This document shows positions 19,431 to 26,939 of a DNA stretch of 36,158 nucleotides, piece by piece. The translations under genes were made by a program, and so were the position numbers. Location of the stretch: positions 1 through 36,158 of the forward strand of contig NZ_JBBECC010000052.1 in assembly GCF_040882025.1 (NCBI RefSeq). Reading direction: 5' to 3'. The notes under the pieces were generated by a model. That model searched no databases, was not told where the DNA came from, and was given only the letters and a program-made list of their open reading frames with translations. The stretch is from Parvibaculum sp040882025. Its GTDB lineage: Bacteria; Pseudomonadota; Alphaproteobacteria; Parvibaculales; Parvibaculaceae. How positions within the stretch are numbered: position 1 is the first letter of the stretch; each line of letters starts with the position of its first letter.

Positions 19431-19955
19431 TCACGTTTCCGTTCGCACCAGCCGCATGGTCAGGCAATGCACCTTTTCCTGTCGCGCCACGCACCAGCGT
19501 TGCTCCTCGCCAGTATAGCGGAAGCCGAGTTTCGTCAGCACGCGGCCCGAGGCGTGGTTCTCGGCAAAGTGGCCCGAGATCAGCGTTTGCGCGCCGAATC
19601 TTTCGACGGCGGCATCGAGCACCGCGCCTGCCGCTTCGCTCGCATAGCCGCGGTTCCAGTAGGGTTCGCCCACCCAGTAACCGATTTCATGCGTGCCGTC
19701 GGCATGGGCCTGCACGCCGCAGCCGCCGATGAAGCCATCGTCGTTCGCCACCGCATAGACGAACTCCTCGCCGTCGGCGCGCATCGCGTTCTGACGGGTG
19801 ATCCAGTTCTGCGCCATGTCCAGCGTATAGGGAAAGGGCATGCGGGCGAGCATCCGGGCGACGTTCCAGTTGTTGGCGAGCGCGGCCAGCCTTTCGGCAT
19901 CGGTTTCGCGGAGCGGCCGCAGCAGCAATCTTTCCGTTCTCAGCTCTTCCTGCAT
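19431..19955 (-). CDS. GNAT acetyltransferase (RimJ/RimL type), copy A
   Basis: ATG 19955 is preceded on the coding strand by GGAAGGAATTCCCCG, a good ribosome binding site, giving 174 residues. The frame is open further upstream into rpmA without similarity. The protein is a GNAT acetyltransferase: ERLLLRPLRETDAERLAAL at the start, EIGYWVGEPYWNRGYASEAA at the acetyl-CoA loop, then NHASGRVLTKLGFRYTGE. The substrate cannot be inferred. Only one base separates its stop from the start of the paralogue downstream. The intrinsic terminator at 19987-20018 lies just upstream, so the gene may depend on readthrough or its own weak promoter. Confidence 0.87.
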   Translation of the reverse strand: MQEELRTERLLLRPLRETDAERLAALANNWNVARMLARMPFPYTLDMAQNWITRQNAMRADGEEFVYAVANDDGFIGGCGVQAHADGTHEIGYWVGEPYWNRGYASEAAGAVLDAAVERFGAQTLISGHFAENHASGRVLTKLGFRYTGEEQRWCVARQEKVHCLTMRLVRTET

Positions 19956-19986
19956 CGGGGAATTCCTTCCAACCCCGAAAGGGCAC

Positions 19987-20018
19987 GAAAAAAGGGAGAT
20001 GGCGGCCCATCTCCCTTT
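19987..20018 (-). terminator. intrinsic terminator after rpmA
   Basis: AAAGGGAGATGG (19991-20002) pairs perfectly with CCATCTCCCTTT (20007-20018) across a 4-base loop. Read on the minus strand the hairpin is followed by a run of six T. It is placed to end the rplU-rpmA transcript before the acetyltransferase genes, perhaps incompletely, since no other strong promoter is evident for the long array downstream. Confidence 0.88.
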
Positions 20019-20064
20019 CGTATTTCGATGGTCGCCACCTTGCGAGGTGGCGTTCACCCCGCGA

Positions 20065-20343
20065 TCAATCCGCCGCGTTCGACGGCATGGCCGCCGGGAC
20101 GACCGACACGAAGGAACGGCCGTTCCGGCGCTTGCGGAACTCGACGGTGCCTTCGCTGGTCGCGAAAATCGTGTGGTCCTTGCCGATGCCGACATTGTCG
20201 CCCGGATGCACCTTGGTGCCGCGCTGGCGCACGAGAATGTTGCCGGGGATGACGTTCTCGCCGCCGAACTTCTTGACGCCGAGGCGGCGGCCGGCGCTGT
20301 CGCGACCGTTGCGGGAGGAACCGCCTGCCTTTTTATGAGCCAT
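20065..20343 (-). CDS. rpmA: 50S ribosomal protein L27
   Basis: L27 reaches the peptidyl-transferase centre of the large subunit. The 92-residue protein begins MAHKKAGGSSRNGRDSAGRRLGVKKFGG, the invariant family start with no N-terminal pro-extension. It then has VIPGNILVRQRGTKVHPGDNVGIGKDHTIFA. The C-terminal tail is slightly longer than in E. coli. It follows rplU by 19 bp, the universal pairing. Confidence 0.98.
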   Translation of the reverse strand: MAHKKAGGSSRNGRDSAGRRLGVKKFGGENVIPGNILVRQRGTKVHPGDNVGIGKDHTIFATSEGTVEFRKRRNGRSFVSVVPAAMPSNAAD

Positions 20344-20362
20344 TGTCTCTTCTCCTTGCCGC

Positions 20363-20674
20363 TCAGCCGGCGATGTCGAGGATCTTGACGAGCGTCAGAT
20401 CCTGGCGATGGCCGTTTTTGCGGCGGTAGTTCTGACGGCGGCGCTTCTTGAAGATCGTCAGCTTGGGCCCGCGGGTCTGTTCGACCACTTCGGCCTTCAC
20501 TGTGGCGCCCGCCACGAGCGGGCTGCCGACCTTCGGCGCGCCTTCGCCGCCGACCATCAGCACATCGCCGAGGTCGATCTTGTCGCCGGCCTTCGCTTCG
20601 ATCTTCTCGATTTCGAGAAGATCGTCTTTTGCGACCTTGTATTGTTTGCCGCCGGTCCGGATGACTGCGAACAT
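20363..20674 (-). CDS. rplU: 50S ribosomal protein L21
   Basis: L21 binds 23S rRNA in the large subunit. The start is ATG 20674 (MFAVIRTGGKQYKV), giving 103 residues. An in-frame extension to 20749 lacks similarity and runs into the promoter. The family segment GPKLTIFKKRRRQNYRRKNGHRQ and the C-terminal LTLVKILDIAG are present. It is the first gene of the leftward array, downstream of a strong sigma-70-like promoter. Confidence 0.98.
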   Translation of the reverse strand: MFAVIRTGGKQYKVAKDDLLEIEKIEAKAGDKIDLGDVLMVGGEGAPKVGSPLVAGATVKAEVVEQTRGPKLTIFKKRRRQNYRRKNGHRQDLTLVKILDIAG

Positions 20675-20747
20675 CGCTAAACCCACCATGTAACGAAAGA
20701 AGCCCGACGCGCCGCCCTTGAAAGCGGCACGGGCCGAATTGGCGGGC

Positions 20748-20775
20748 AATATACAGGGGGAAGATGCTCTGTCAA
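20748..20775 (-). promoter_or_regulatory. rplU: sigma-70-like promoter of rplU-rpmA
   Basis: On the minus strand TTGACA (20775-20770) is followed after 16 bases by TATATT (20753-20748). The -10 box lies 73 bases upstream of the rplU start codon. Near-consensus boxes with acceptable spacing fit a strongly expressed ribosomal operon. Confidence 0.8.
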
Positions 20776-20804
20776 GCCGCGGAAGAGCTTGATTTCAGGG
20801 CTTT

Positions 20805-21560
20805 TCAGCCGCTTTTCAGGTCGCGCACCGAACGCTGGATGCAGAGGCCCAGAAAATAGAGCGAGACGGCCCAGAAGCCCCAGAAAGCCAGCGGCGCGGC
20901 CTCACGGGGGCCGAGGCCGGGCCCGCTCGCCAATACCAGCCAGAAGGTCAGCCCCGCCCAGAGGGCCGTTACAGCCAGTGTCAGCGGCCTCAGCGCCGCG
21001 ACCCGGAAGGGATGGACGAATTTCAGCGGCACGAAGGTGAGGAGGCCCAGGGCCCCGATCACGGCAAGATTGAGCCAGGACCCGCTGCCGGCAATGAAGA
21101 AATAAAGCACCACCAGGTTCCAGACGGCCGGGAAGCCCGAGAAATAGTTGTCGTTGGTCTTCATCTCGCGATTGCCGAAGCAATAAAGCGAGGTCGTCAT
21201 GATGAAGGCGGCGGCGGGGATTTCCCAGCCCGGCGGCACCATGCCGAAACGATAGATCAGGAGGGCCGGGATCACCGTATAGGTCAGATAGTCGATCACG
21301 AGATCGAGTATGGCGCCGTCGAAGCGCGGCGCATATTCGCTGACGCGGACCTTGCGGGCCATCGGCCCGTCGAAACCGTCGATAATGAGGGCGGCCCCCA
21401 GCCAGAGCAGCGCCAGCCGCAGGTCGCCGGCGATCAGCGCCGCGATCGCCAGCAGGCCGGTGACGACGCCCGAGGCCGTGAAAGCGTGCACCGCCCAGGC
21501 CGCCGCCACGCGGGCCTTTGGTTTCGGGTGATCGTCGGGGTCTGCCTCGGTGCCGCTCAT
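20805..21560 (-). CDS. pcs: phosphatidylcholine synthase
   Basis: Pcs joins choline to CDP-diacylglycerol in the inner membrane to make phosphatidylcholine, a pathway found mainly in alphaproteobacteria and some host-associated bacteria. The 251-residue protein has about eight membrane helices. Its CDP-alcohol phosphotransferase motif carries D64, G65, A68, R69, G82, D86 and D90 (in the IIDGFDGPMARK to LDLVIDY region), with the longer spacing of the Pcs group. The segment SLYCFGNREMKTNDNYFSGFPAVWN is also characteristic. It is transcribed alone, ahead of rplU on the same strand. Confidence 0.93.
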   Translation of the reverse strand: MSGTEADPDDHPKPKARVAAAWAVHAFTASGVVTGLLAIAALIAGDLRLALLWLGAALIIDGFDGPMARKVRVSEYAPRFDGAILDLVIDYLTYTVIPALLIYRFGMVPPGWEIPAAAFIMTTSLYCFGNREMKTNDNYFSGFPAVWNLVVLYFFIAGSGSWLNLAVIGALGLLTFVPLKFVHPFRVAALRPLTLAVTALWAGLTFWLVLASGPGLGPREAAPLAFWGFWAVSLYFLGLCIQRSVRDLKSG

Positions 21561-21602
21561 ATATTCAGTCTAGCAGGCCGCGTGATTCCTGCCTAAACCC
21601 GC

Positions 21603-22166
21603 TTCTGGCGGGTAGTGTCTCAGTTTGAAATTCCAGGCGAACCATTGCCGTCATCCTTGCGGAGTTGATGGCAGGCGTTCAATCTTGTCGCATGATCCGA
21701 GAAGCCAACTGCCATTGCGGGAAGCTTACGCTCCGCTGCAGCGGTGAGCCCACGAAGATTTCTCTATGTCACTGCTTCGACTGCCAGCGACGGACCGGCT
21801 CGCTGTTCAGCGTGGCAGCCTTTTATCCACGGGCCGGTGTGGAGATCATGAAGGGCAACGCGAAAGGCTTTCGCCGCCATTCCGCCAGCGGGTTCGACGT
21901 GACGTTTCATTTCTGCCCGGAATGCGGTTCGAATCTCTGGTGGGAAGCCGATCGTCTTCCAGACCTTGTGGGAGTGGCGGTGGGCTCGTTTGCCGACCGC
22001 AATTTTCCTGTGCCCGAGCAGGTGGTCTGGGCCGAGGAGAAACATCACTGGCTACAGCTTCCAGCGGAACTACACTCTCACGCGCGAAATCCCACCCGGG
22101 CCATTCCGCGCGAATAGCGGCTCCAAACCGTGGCGAAAATTCAAACTGAGACAATACCTTCGGGCG
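21603..22166. mobile_element. GFA-gene cassette with terminal inverted repeats and target duplication
   Basis: GGTAGTGTCTCAGTTTGAA (21611-21629) and the reverse complement of 22140-22158 match at 18 of 19 positions. The repeats lie just outside the start and stop of a single GFA-family gene. Directly outside them TTCTGGCG (21603-21610) and TTCGGGCG (22159-22166) form a direct repeat matching at 7 of 8 bases, as expected for a target-site duplication. No transposase is present. This is the layout of a non-autonomous mobile insertion cassette. The transposase family that moves it is unknown. Confidence 0.7.
21668..22117 (+). CDS. GFA (glutathione-dependent formaldehyde-activating-like) family protein
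   Basis: The 149-residue protein has the zinc-binding pattern of the GFA family (CENP-V/Gfa fold): CHCGK (Cys15, Cys17), LCHCFDCQRRTGS (Cys34, Cys36, Cys39) and FCPECGSNLWW. Gfa was described as speeding the addition of formaldehyde to glutathione, but most family members have no assigned substrate. ATG 21668 has GGAG nearby at unusually short spacing; ATG 21692 is an alternative. The gene lies entirely inside the inverted-repeat cassette at 21611-22158 and looks like its cargo. Confidence 0.85.
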   Translation: MAGVQSCRMIREANCHCGKLTLRCSGEPTKISLCHCFDCQRRTGSLFSVAAFYPRAGVEIMKGNAKGFRRHSASGFDVTFHFCPECGSNLWWEADRLPDLVGVAVGSFADRNFPVPEQVVWAEEKHHWLQLPAELHSHARNPTRAIPRE

Positions 22167-22264
22167 CGGCGGGAGATCGAGGCTTGTGCGGGCCTTTCTC
22201 CCCGTCTACATTCCGCGCCGTTTCAACCTCACGGGCGGCTTTAACGGGCCGGTCCGTCCTCTGC

Positions 22265-22393
<129 letters not shown>

Positions 22394-22431
22394 GGAAGAG
22401 CGGGCGCGGCGAGAACCCATGTTCGGCAAAA

Positions 22432-22487
22432 CGCCTGAGGGTTTTGGGGCGAGCGGCTTTGCCGCTCTACCGCTAAGCCATCAGGCC
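22432..22487 (-). other. tRNA-like remnant
   Basis: Read on the minus strand, the 56-nt segment starts GGCCTGATGGCTTAGCGGTA, like a tRNA 5' half with a D-arm (GCTT-AGCGGTA-GAGC), and ends TCAGGC, which pairs with its first bases. The middle is only a GCGGC-AAA-GCCGC hairpin, with no anticodon or T arm, so it cannot be a normal tRNA. It is probably a decayed tRNA fragment. Confidence 0.4.
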
Positions 22488-22604
22488 AATCCCACCCTCT
22501 TCGAAAAATACTCCCAGATTTAGTCAGGTGTTCTTCGCCAGATATCGTTGTCCGCTCGGGAGTGCGCCCTTAATTTCGCTCGCAGTTCGATGCGAGGGGG
22601 CGGA

Positions 22605-25109
22605 ATGTATAAACGTCATACGCGCGCGCTGCGGGCCTGGCTGTTGTCCGGCGCATGCCTTGCGGCGTCCATGGCCGCGACGGCCGCCGCCGCCGATCCG
22701 TCGGATTTCAATACGCCCGAATATTTCGCCTCCGGCGCGCTCGATCAGATCGGCGCGAACGAAGCCTATGCGCTCGGCTATACCGGCGCCGGCGTCACCG
22801 TCGCCATATTCGACAGCGGTATCGATCCGACGCATCCGGAGTTCGCGGGAAAAAACGTTAGCGGCTACGATTTCTTCTTCGAAACGCCCGAACTGAGCGA
22901 CATATTCGGTCACGGCACGCATGTGTCCGGCATCGCCGCCGCGCGCCGCGATGGCATTGGCATGCATGGCGTTGCCTATGATGCGGACGTCATGGCGTTC
23001 AATATCATTCTGGGCGCCACGGCCACCTCCGTGATGGAGGACCTGTTCGCGGGCGTCGATCGGATGATCGAGAACGGCGTCAGGATCGCCAACGGCAGCT
23101 GGATCACCTTTTACGACCGGTCCAATCCGGACGAACTTGAATATCTGTACACGAATTTCAAATACGCCCAGGACAATGGCATCATCTTCGTCTTCGCGGC
23201 GGGCAATTTCAGTGATGAGAAGCCCTGGGACCCGGCCGATACGCCGGAAATCTTTCCCGATCTGCAAAAACAGTTCATCGCGGTCGTGGCGGTGGATGAA
23301 AACAATGTGATCGCCGGCTTTTCCAACCGCTGCGGCGACAATGCGCCATGGTGCATCGCGGCGCCGGGGGTCGACATCTATTCAACAGTTCCCGGCGGCG
23401 GATACACCGCCTCAAGCGGCACCTCGATGGCGGCACCGGTCGTTGCCGGTGCGCTTGCCGTCATCGAGCAGGCGTTTCCTTACTTGTCGTCCGAGCAGCT
23501 CGTGCAGATGCTGCTCACCACTGCAACGGATCTCGGCGACGCCAGCATTTACGGGCACGGCCTGCTGAATCTCGGTGCTGCTGTGCGCGGCCCGGGTTCG
23601 TTCACCACGGACTGGAACGTCGATACGGACGGTTCCAACTCGTTCTGGATCAGCAACATTGCCGGGCCCGGCGGCCTTACCAAATCGGGCAATGGCGTTC
23701 TGACGCTCAACGGCGTGAACACCTATACCGGCGACACGATCATCGATGGCGGCATACTTGTGATCGGCGACGCCGCCCATCCCTTCGCCCATATCCTGAA
23801 TTCCGTTACGGTCAATACCGGCGGCATTCTCGGCGGCCATGGCACGGTTTTCGGCGACGTCGTCAACAGCGGCGGGGTCAATCCCGGCGCCTCTGTCGGC
23901 ATTCTCACGATCGCCGGCGACTATATCCAGGACGCCGCCGGCAGTCTCATGATCGATGTGGAGCCTGCTGCGGCCTCGCAGCTTCTGGTCGGCGGGGCGG
24001 CCAGCCTCGACGGCGCCTTCCTCGTCAACTACGCGCCCGGTGCCTATCCTGCGGTCACCCGCTCCGTGCTGGAAACAGGCGGCGCCGTCTCGGGCCGGTT
24101 CAGTTCGGTGGGCGGCACCAGGGTGGATATGCTGCAGTTCCTCTCCTATGCGCCGGCCCAAGTGAACCTGACGCTGCAGCCTGCCAGCAACGATATCGTC
24201 CCGTCCCTGACCACGGCGCAGATCGAAACGGTTCATCGCAGCAATCGCGACCTGCTGGCGCGCGCCGGTTCCGGGACCGGACCATGGATCAAGGCGATGA
24301 ATGCCGTCGACCGTTTCGACGCCACCGGTGGCGTGCGGGGGTTCGAAGCCGATGGTGCAGGCATCGCCTTCGGCGCAGCCGGCCGCGTCAATCCGGCGTT
24401 CACGCTCGGCGTGGCGGGTCAGTACGCACAGTTGGATGTGGAGCCGAGCGGCGGCGCGCCGACCGGCGGGAATGCCGATCTCTATCAGGGCGCCGTCTAT
24501 GGCAGCTACGCGCTTGGAGAGACGCGTGTCGCCGCCTCGGCGTCGTTCGGTTATGCCGATGTCGATACGTCTCGCCAGTTCACCGCCATCTCCGGACCGC
24601 AGTCCACACGCACCGCCTACGATGTCTGGATCGGCTCGACATCCGTCCATGCGTCCCGCCAGCTGACGGCGGGGGCGTTCTCGGTGACGCCGCAGGCCGG
24701 TTTCTCCTATGTCTATCTGTACTGCGAGGGCGCAACCGAGCAGGGCGCGCCAGGCTTCGATCTGACATTGCTGGCAGAAAAAACGGAATCCCTGCGCGCC
24801 TTCGCCGGTGCCGAGCTGTCGCGCGCCTACGAGACGCCCGGCGGGGCGAAGCTTCTGCCGGTGCTGCGGGCCCGGTACAGCCACGAGATGGAAAGCGACC
24901 GTCGCAGCGTTGATTCCACACTCGCCACCGGTAGCAGCCGGGCGCGCACTTTCGGCGTCTTTCCGGAAAGGGATGTTGTCGAGGTCGGCGCGGGGATCCG
25001 GGCGCGGCTCGGAGACCGGCTCGACCTGCGCCTGGATGGCGACTTCGCGCTCCCTGTCGGCAATTACGCCAGCTACGCCGTCTCCGCCGGACTCGACTTC
25101 CGGTTCTAG
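22605..25109 (+). CDS. subtilase-type autotransporter (type Va)
   Basis: From ATG 22605 (GAGGGGGCGG just upstream) the product is 834 residues. A signal peptide covers residues 1-30. The S8 subtilisin domain spans about 45-335, with catalytic Asp70 (FDSGID), His103 (GHGTHVSG), Asn201 (AAGN) and Ser274 (SGTSMAAP). A passenger beta-helix segment follows (about 350-520), beginning with an autotransporter-associated repeat (LTKSGNGVLTLNGVNTYTGD). The C-terminal autotransporter barrel covers about 565-834 and ends with the outer-membrane signature GLDFRF. The protein should be exported across both membranes and displayed or released at the surface; its targets are unknown. It is the first accessory gene after the tRNA-Ser locus. 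Confidence 0.93.
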   Translation: MYKRHTRALRAWLLSGACLAASMAATAAAADPSDFNTPEYFASGALDQIGANEAYALGYTGAGVTVAIFDSGIDPTHPEFAGKNVSGYDFFFETPELSDIFGHGTHVSGIAAARRDGIGMHGVAYDADVMAFNIILGATATSVMEDLFAGVDRMIENGVRIANGSWITFYDRSNPDELEYLYTNFKYAQDNGIIFVFAAGNFSDEKPWDPADTPEIFPDLQKQFIAVVAVDENNVIAGFSNRCGDNAPWCIAAPGVDIYSTVPGGGYTASSGTSMAAPVVAGALAVIEQAFPYLSSEQLVQMLLTTATDLGDASIYGHGLLNLGAAVRGPGSFTTDWNVDTDGSNSFWISNIAGPGGLTKSGNGVLTLNGVNTYTGDTIIDGGILVIGDAAHPFAHILNSVTVNTGGILGGHGTVFGDVVNSGGVNPGASVGILTIAGDYIQDAAGSLMIDVEPAAASQLLVGGAASLDGAFLVNYAPGAYPAVTRSVLETGGAVSGRFSSVGGTRVDMLQFLSYAPAQVNLTLQPASNDIVPSLTTAQIETVHRSNRDLLARAGSGTGPWIKAMNAVDRFDATGGVRGFEADGAGIAFGAAGRVNPAFTLGVAGQYAQLDVEPSGGAPTGGNADLYQGAVYGSYALGETRVAASASFGYADVDTSRQFTAISGPQSTRTAYDVWIGSTSVHASRQLTAGAFSVTPQAGFSYVYLYCEGATEQGAPGFDLTLLAEKTESLRAFAGAELSRAYETPGGAKLLPVLRARYSHEMESDRRSVDSTLATGSSRARTFGVFPERDVVEVGAGIRARLGDRLDLRLDGDFALPVGNYASYAVSAGLDFRF

Positions 25110-25199
25110 CCCGTCCGCAGACGTCTTCATATCCGCCGCCGCACAAGCGTAATCGAAAATTTAATTGTGAAAATTTCTGTCTGAGCCTTAGGTTTTCGA

Positions 25200-26090
25200 A
25201 TGAGCTATTGCGTTTTTATGCACCGGTCTGATTCGATCTATGACGATAGTCCGGCGGAACGATACCAATTCCCCAAGCAATACCTCGGTCGTGCCGAGGG
25301 AAGCATTGGAGATTGGATCGTCTATCTGGAGCCAACGAAGGTTGCCGGAACGCGCGGATACTTTGCGATCGCGCGTGTGCAGCAGATCATTCCTGATCCG
25401 AACGCTCTGGGGATGTACCTGGCGCTCATCGAGCCGGGTTCATATCTCGACTTCGCTCGATCGGTTCCGTTCAACGATGTCGATGGTCCGATAGAACGTG
25501 GATTGTTGAACGAGAGCGGAAATCTCTCGGGACGCGCCCAGTCGGCCGTTCGCCCGATTTCACCTCAGGATTTTCATCGCATCATCGAGCGAGGCCTTGA
25601 TGATCAAGAGCCGCTGCTTCCACGGTCCAGCGCCCAACCCGGCATACAAGATGAGCAGGCACCCTATGTGTTTGAACAGCAGCGTGATCGGATACAGACG
25701 CTGACGTCACGGCTTATGCGCGACCGCGCATTCCGAAAGATCGTCCTGCGTGCCTATAGTGAACGTTGCGCGATCACCGGATTGAGTCTGATCAACGGTG
25801 GAGGACGTGCAGAGGTTGAAGCCGCTCATATCCGCCCTGTCGAGGCAAACGGGCCTGATATAGTGAACAACGGCCTTGCCCTCTCCGGTACTGCACACTG
25901 GATGTTCGATCGTGGATTGATCAGCTTGAGCGACGATCTGGAAATCTTGATTTCGCGCCAAGTCAACGACGTGGGTCGCGTTCGCGAATTCATCAATAAA
26001 ACAGGACTTGCCTATCCCCCGAATCGCTCCGGAGATCGGCCACATCCACACTTTTTGGAATGGCATCGAGTGAACTGCTTCAAAAACTAA
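25200..26090 (+). CDS. HNH endonuclease with N-terminal PUA/EVE-like domain
   Basis: The 296-residue protein has a C-terminal HNH nuclease domain (HNH_2-like): Cys190 in SERCAITG, His210 in EAAHIRP, Asn224 in VNNGLALS and His233 in TAHWMFDRGL. The N-terminal part (about 1-120), with FPKQYLGRAEGSIGDWIVYLEPTK and GYFAIARVQQI, looks like a small beta-rich reader domain of the PUA/EVE/SRA kind; this is a weak, memory-based impression. Such reader-plus-HNH proteins are typical of modification-dependent (type IV-like) restriction. No methyltransferase or partner gene is adjacent. Base composition is less GC-rich than the flanking housekeeping genes, which fits transfer. No strong ribosome binding site is seen. 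Confidence 0.78.
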   Translation: MSYCVFMHRSDSIYDDSPAERYQFPKQYLGRAEGSIGDWIVYLEPTKVAGTRGYFAIARVQQIIPDPNALGMYLALIEPGSYLDFARSVPFNDVDGPIERGLLNESGNLSGRAQSAVRPISPQDFHRIIERGLDDQEPLLPRSSAQPGIQDEQAPYVFEQQRDRIQTLTSRLMRDRAFRKIVLRAYSERCAITGLSLINGGGRAEVEAAHIRPVEANGPDIVNNGLALSGTAHWMFDRGLISLSDDLEILISRQVNDVGRVREFINKTGLAYPPNRSGDRPHPHFLEWHRVNCFKN

Positions 26091-26116
26091 CTCTACGCAA
26101 ATGGAGGGTGGCGGAG

Positions 26117-26230
26117 ATGAAGCTGGATACCAGGCGTATCGACGACACCACGCTCGCTCTCCTCTACCTTGGCTTGCATGACGGCTGTCGAGTGTGGAAA
26201 TCGTTCGATTGGGAGGCGGCTGCGCGCTAG
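26117..26230 (+). pseudogene. truncated DUF6429-like gene fragment
   Basis: A 37-codon frame with a good ribosome binding site (GGCGGAG) encodes a product starting MKLDTRRIDDTTLALLYLGL and continuing HDGCRVWKSFDWEAAAR. From memory this closely matches the first half of the DUF6429 family (about 70-80 residues), where FDW is followed by a helix and a DEG-like C-terminal part. Here a stop falls right after that point and the remainder is not seen downstream. It is probably a broken remnant; translation as a micro-protein is possible. Confidence 0.5.
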
Positions 26231-26276
26231 ACGCGCGCTCCGTTTGAGCGGCCGGGCGATGGTCTGCTCTTGTCAC

Positions 26277-26849
26277 TCAACCGCTTCTCAGCACATTGCG
26301 AAACGTCATCGAGACGCGCCGCGCGCGCGGCCGTTTCTCGCCGTCGACAATGTCGGCCATGCGTGCCGGAATTTCGTGCGTCCAGTCGTAGCGCGCGGCG
26401 CCCGCAAGGATCAGCAGCGCGCGCGGTTCGAGAAGAAGCGCGCATTTCTCGCCGCTCGCGCGATGACGGAACCGCATTTCGCAGGCCGACAGCAGGCTCA
26501 GCGAGGCGACCTTGTCGGCAAAGCAGGGCACGCAATCGACATGCGCGCTGATGCCTTGTCCCGGCAGATATTCATTGGCGATCATCTGGTCCGGCAGGCG
26601 CCCGAATGTTGTTTCGCCTTCAAGCCGCGCGCAGACCGGCGACAGCCAGTCGGGTAGGGCGCCGAGAAAAGCGTCCGCCGTCACGGCCCGCGCGCGATAG
26701 TCGTAGCGCCAGCCGAAATGCTGTACGCGACGTTTCAGTTCGACGCTCCATTCGCCGGTGTCGAGCGCGGCGGCGAGTTCGCATTCCTCCTTCGCGGTCA
26801 CGAAGTCCGGCAGATAGGTCGCGCCTTGCGGTAGATGAATCGCGTTCAT
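26277..26849 (-). CDS. AlkB-like 2-oxoglutarate/Fe(II)-dependent dioxygenase
   Basis: AlkB-family enzymes remove alkyl groups from nucleic-acid bases by oxidation. The 190-residue protein has the core NEYLPGQGISAHVDCVPCF with Fe ligands His103 and Asp105. The third ligand is His158 in YDWTHEIP, and the 2-oxoglutarate-binding arginines lie in RARRVSMTFR (178, 184). The N-terminal nucleotide-recognition lid (QHFGWRYDYRAR) is present. Length and layout resemble the shorter AlkB homologues (ALKBH8/ALKBH6-like group) rather than E. coli AlkB, so the substrate (DNA, RNA or tRNA) is open. It is divergent from the next gene with a 90-bp gap. Confidence 0.88.
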   Translation of the reverse strand: MNAIHLPQGATYLPDFVTAKEECELAAALDTGEWSVELKRRVQHFGWRYDYRARAVTADAFLGALPDWLSPVCARLEGETTFGRLPDQMIANEYLPGQGISAHVDCVPCFADKVASLSLLSACEMRFRHRASGEKCALLLEPRALLILAGAARYDWTHEIPARMADIVDGEKRPRARRVSMTFRNVLRSG

Positions 26850-26939
26850 GCTCGCTCGATTTTCGAAGTGCTATGCTGTTTTTTCAAATCGAATTCGCCA
26901 TGCAGGGCGCGGCGATGGCTTTTGGGCGTGGTGGGGATC

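Noticed and set aside
22605..26230. A complete integrated island with both attachment sites
   Set aside because: The tRNA 3' end is duplicated only 152 bp away, no integrase is present, and no matching repeat was found at the far side of the accessory genes, so borders cannot be set.
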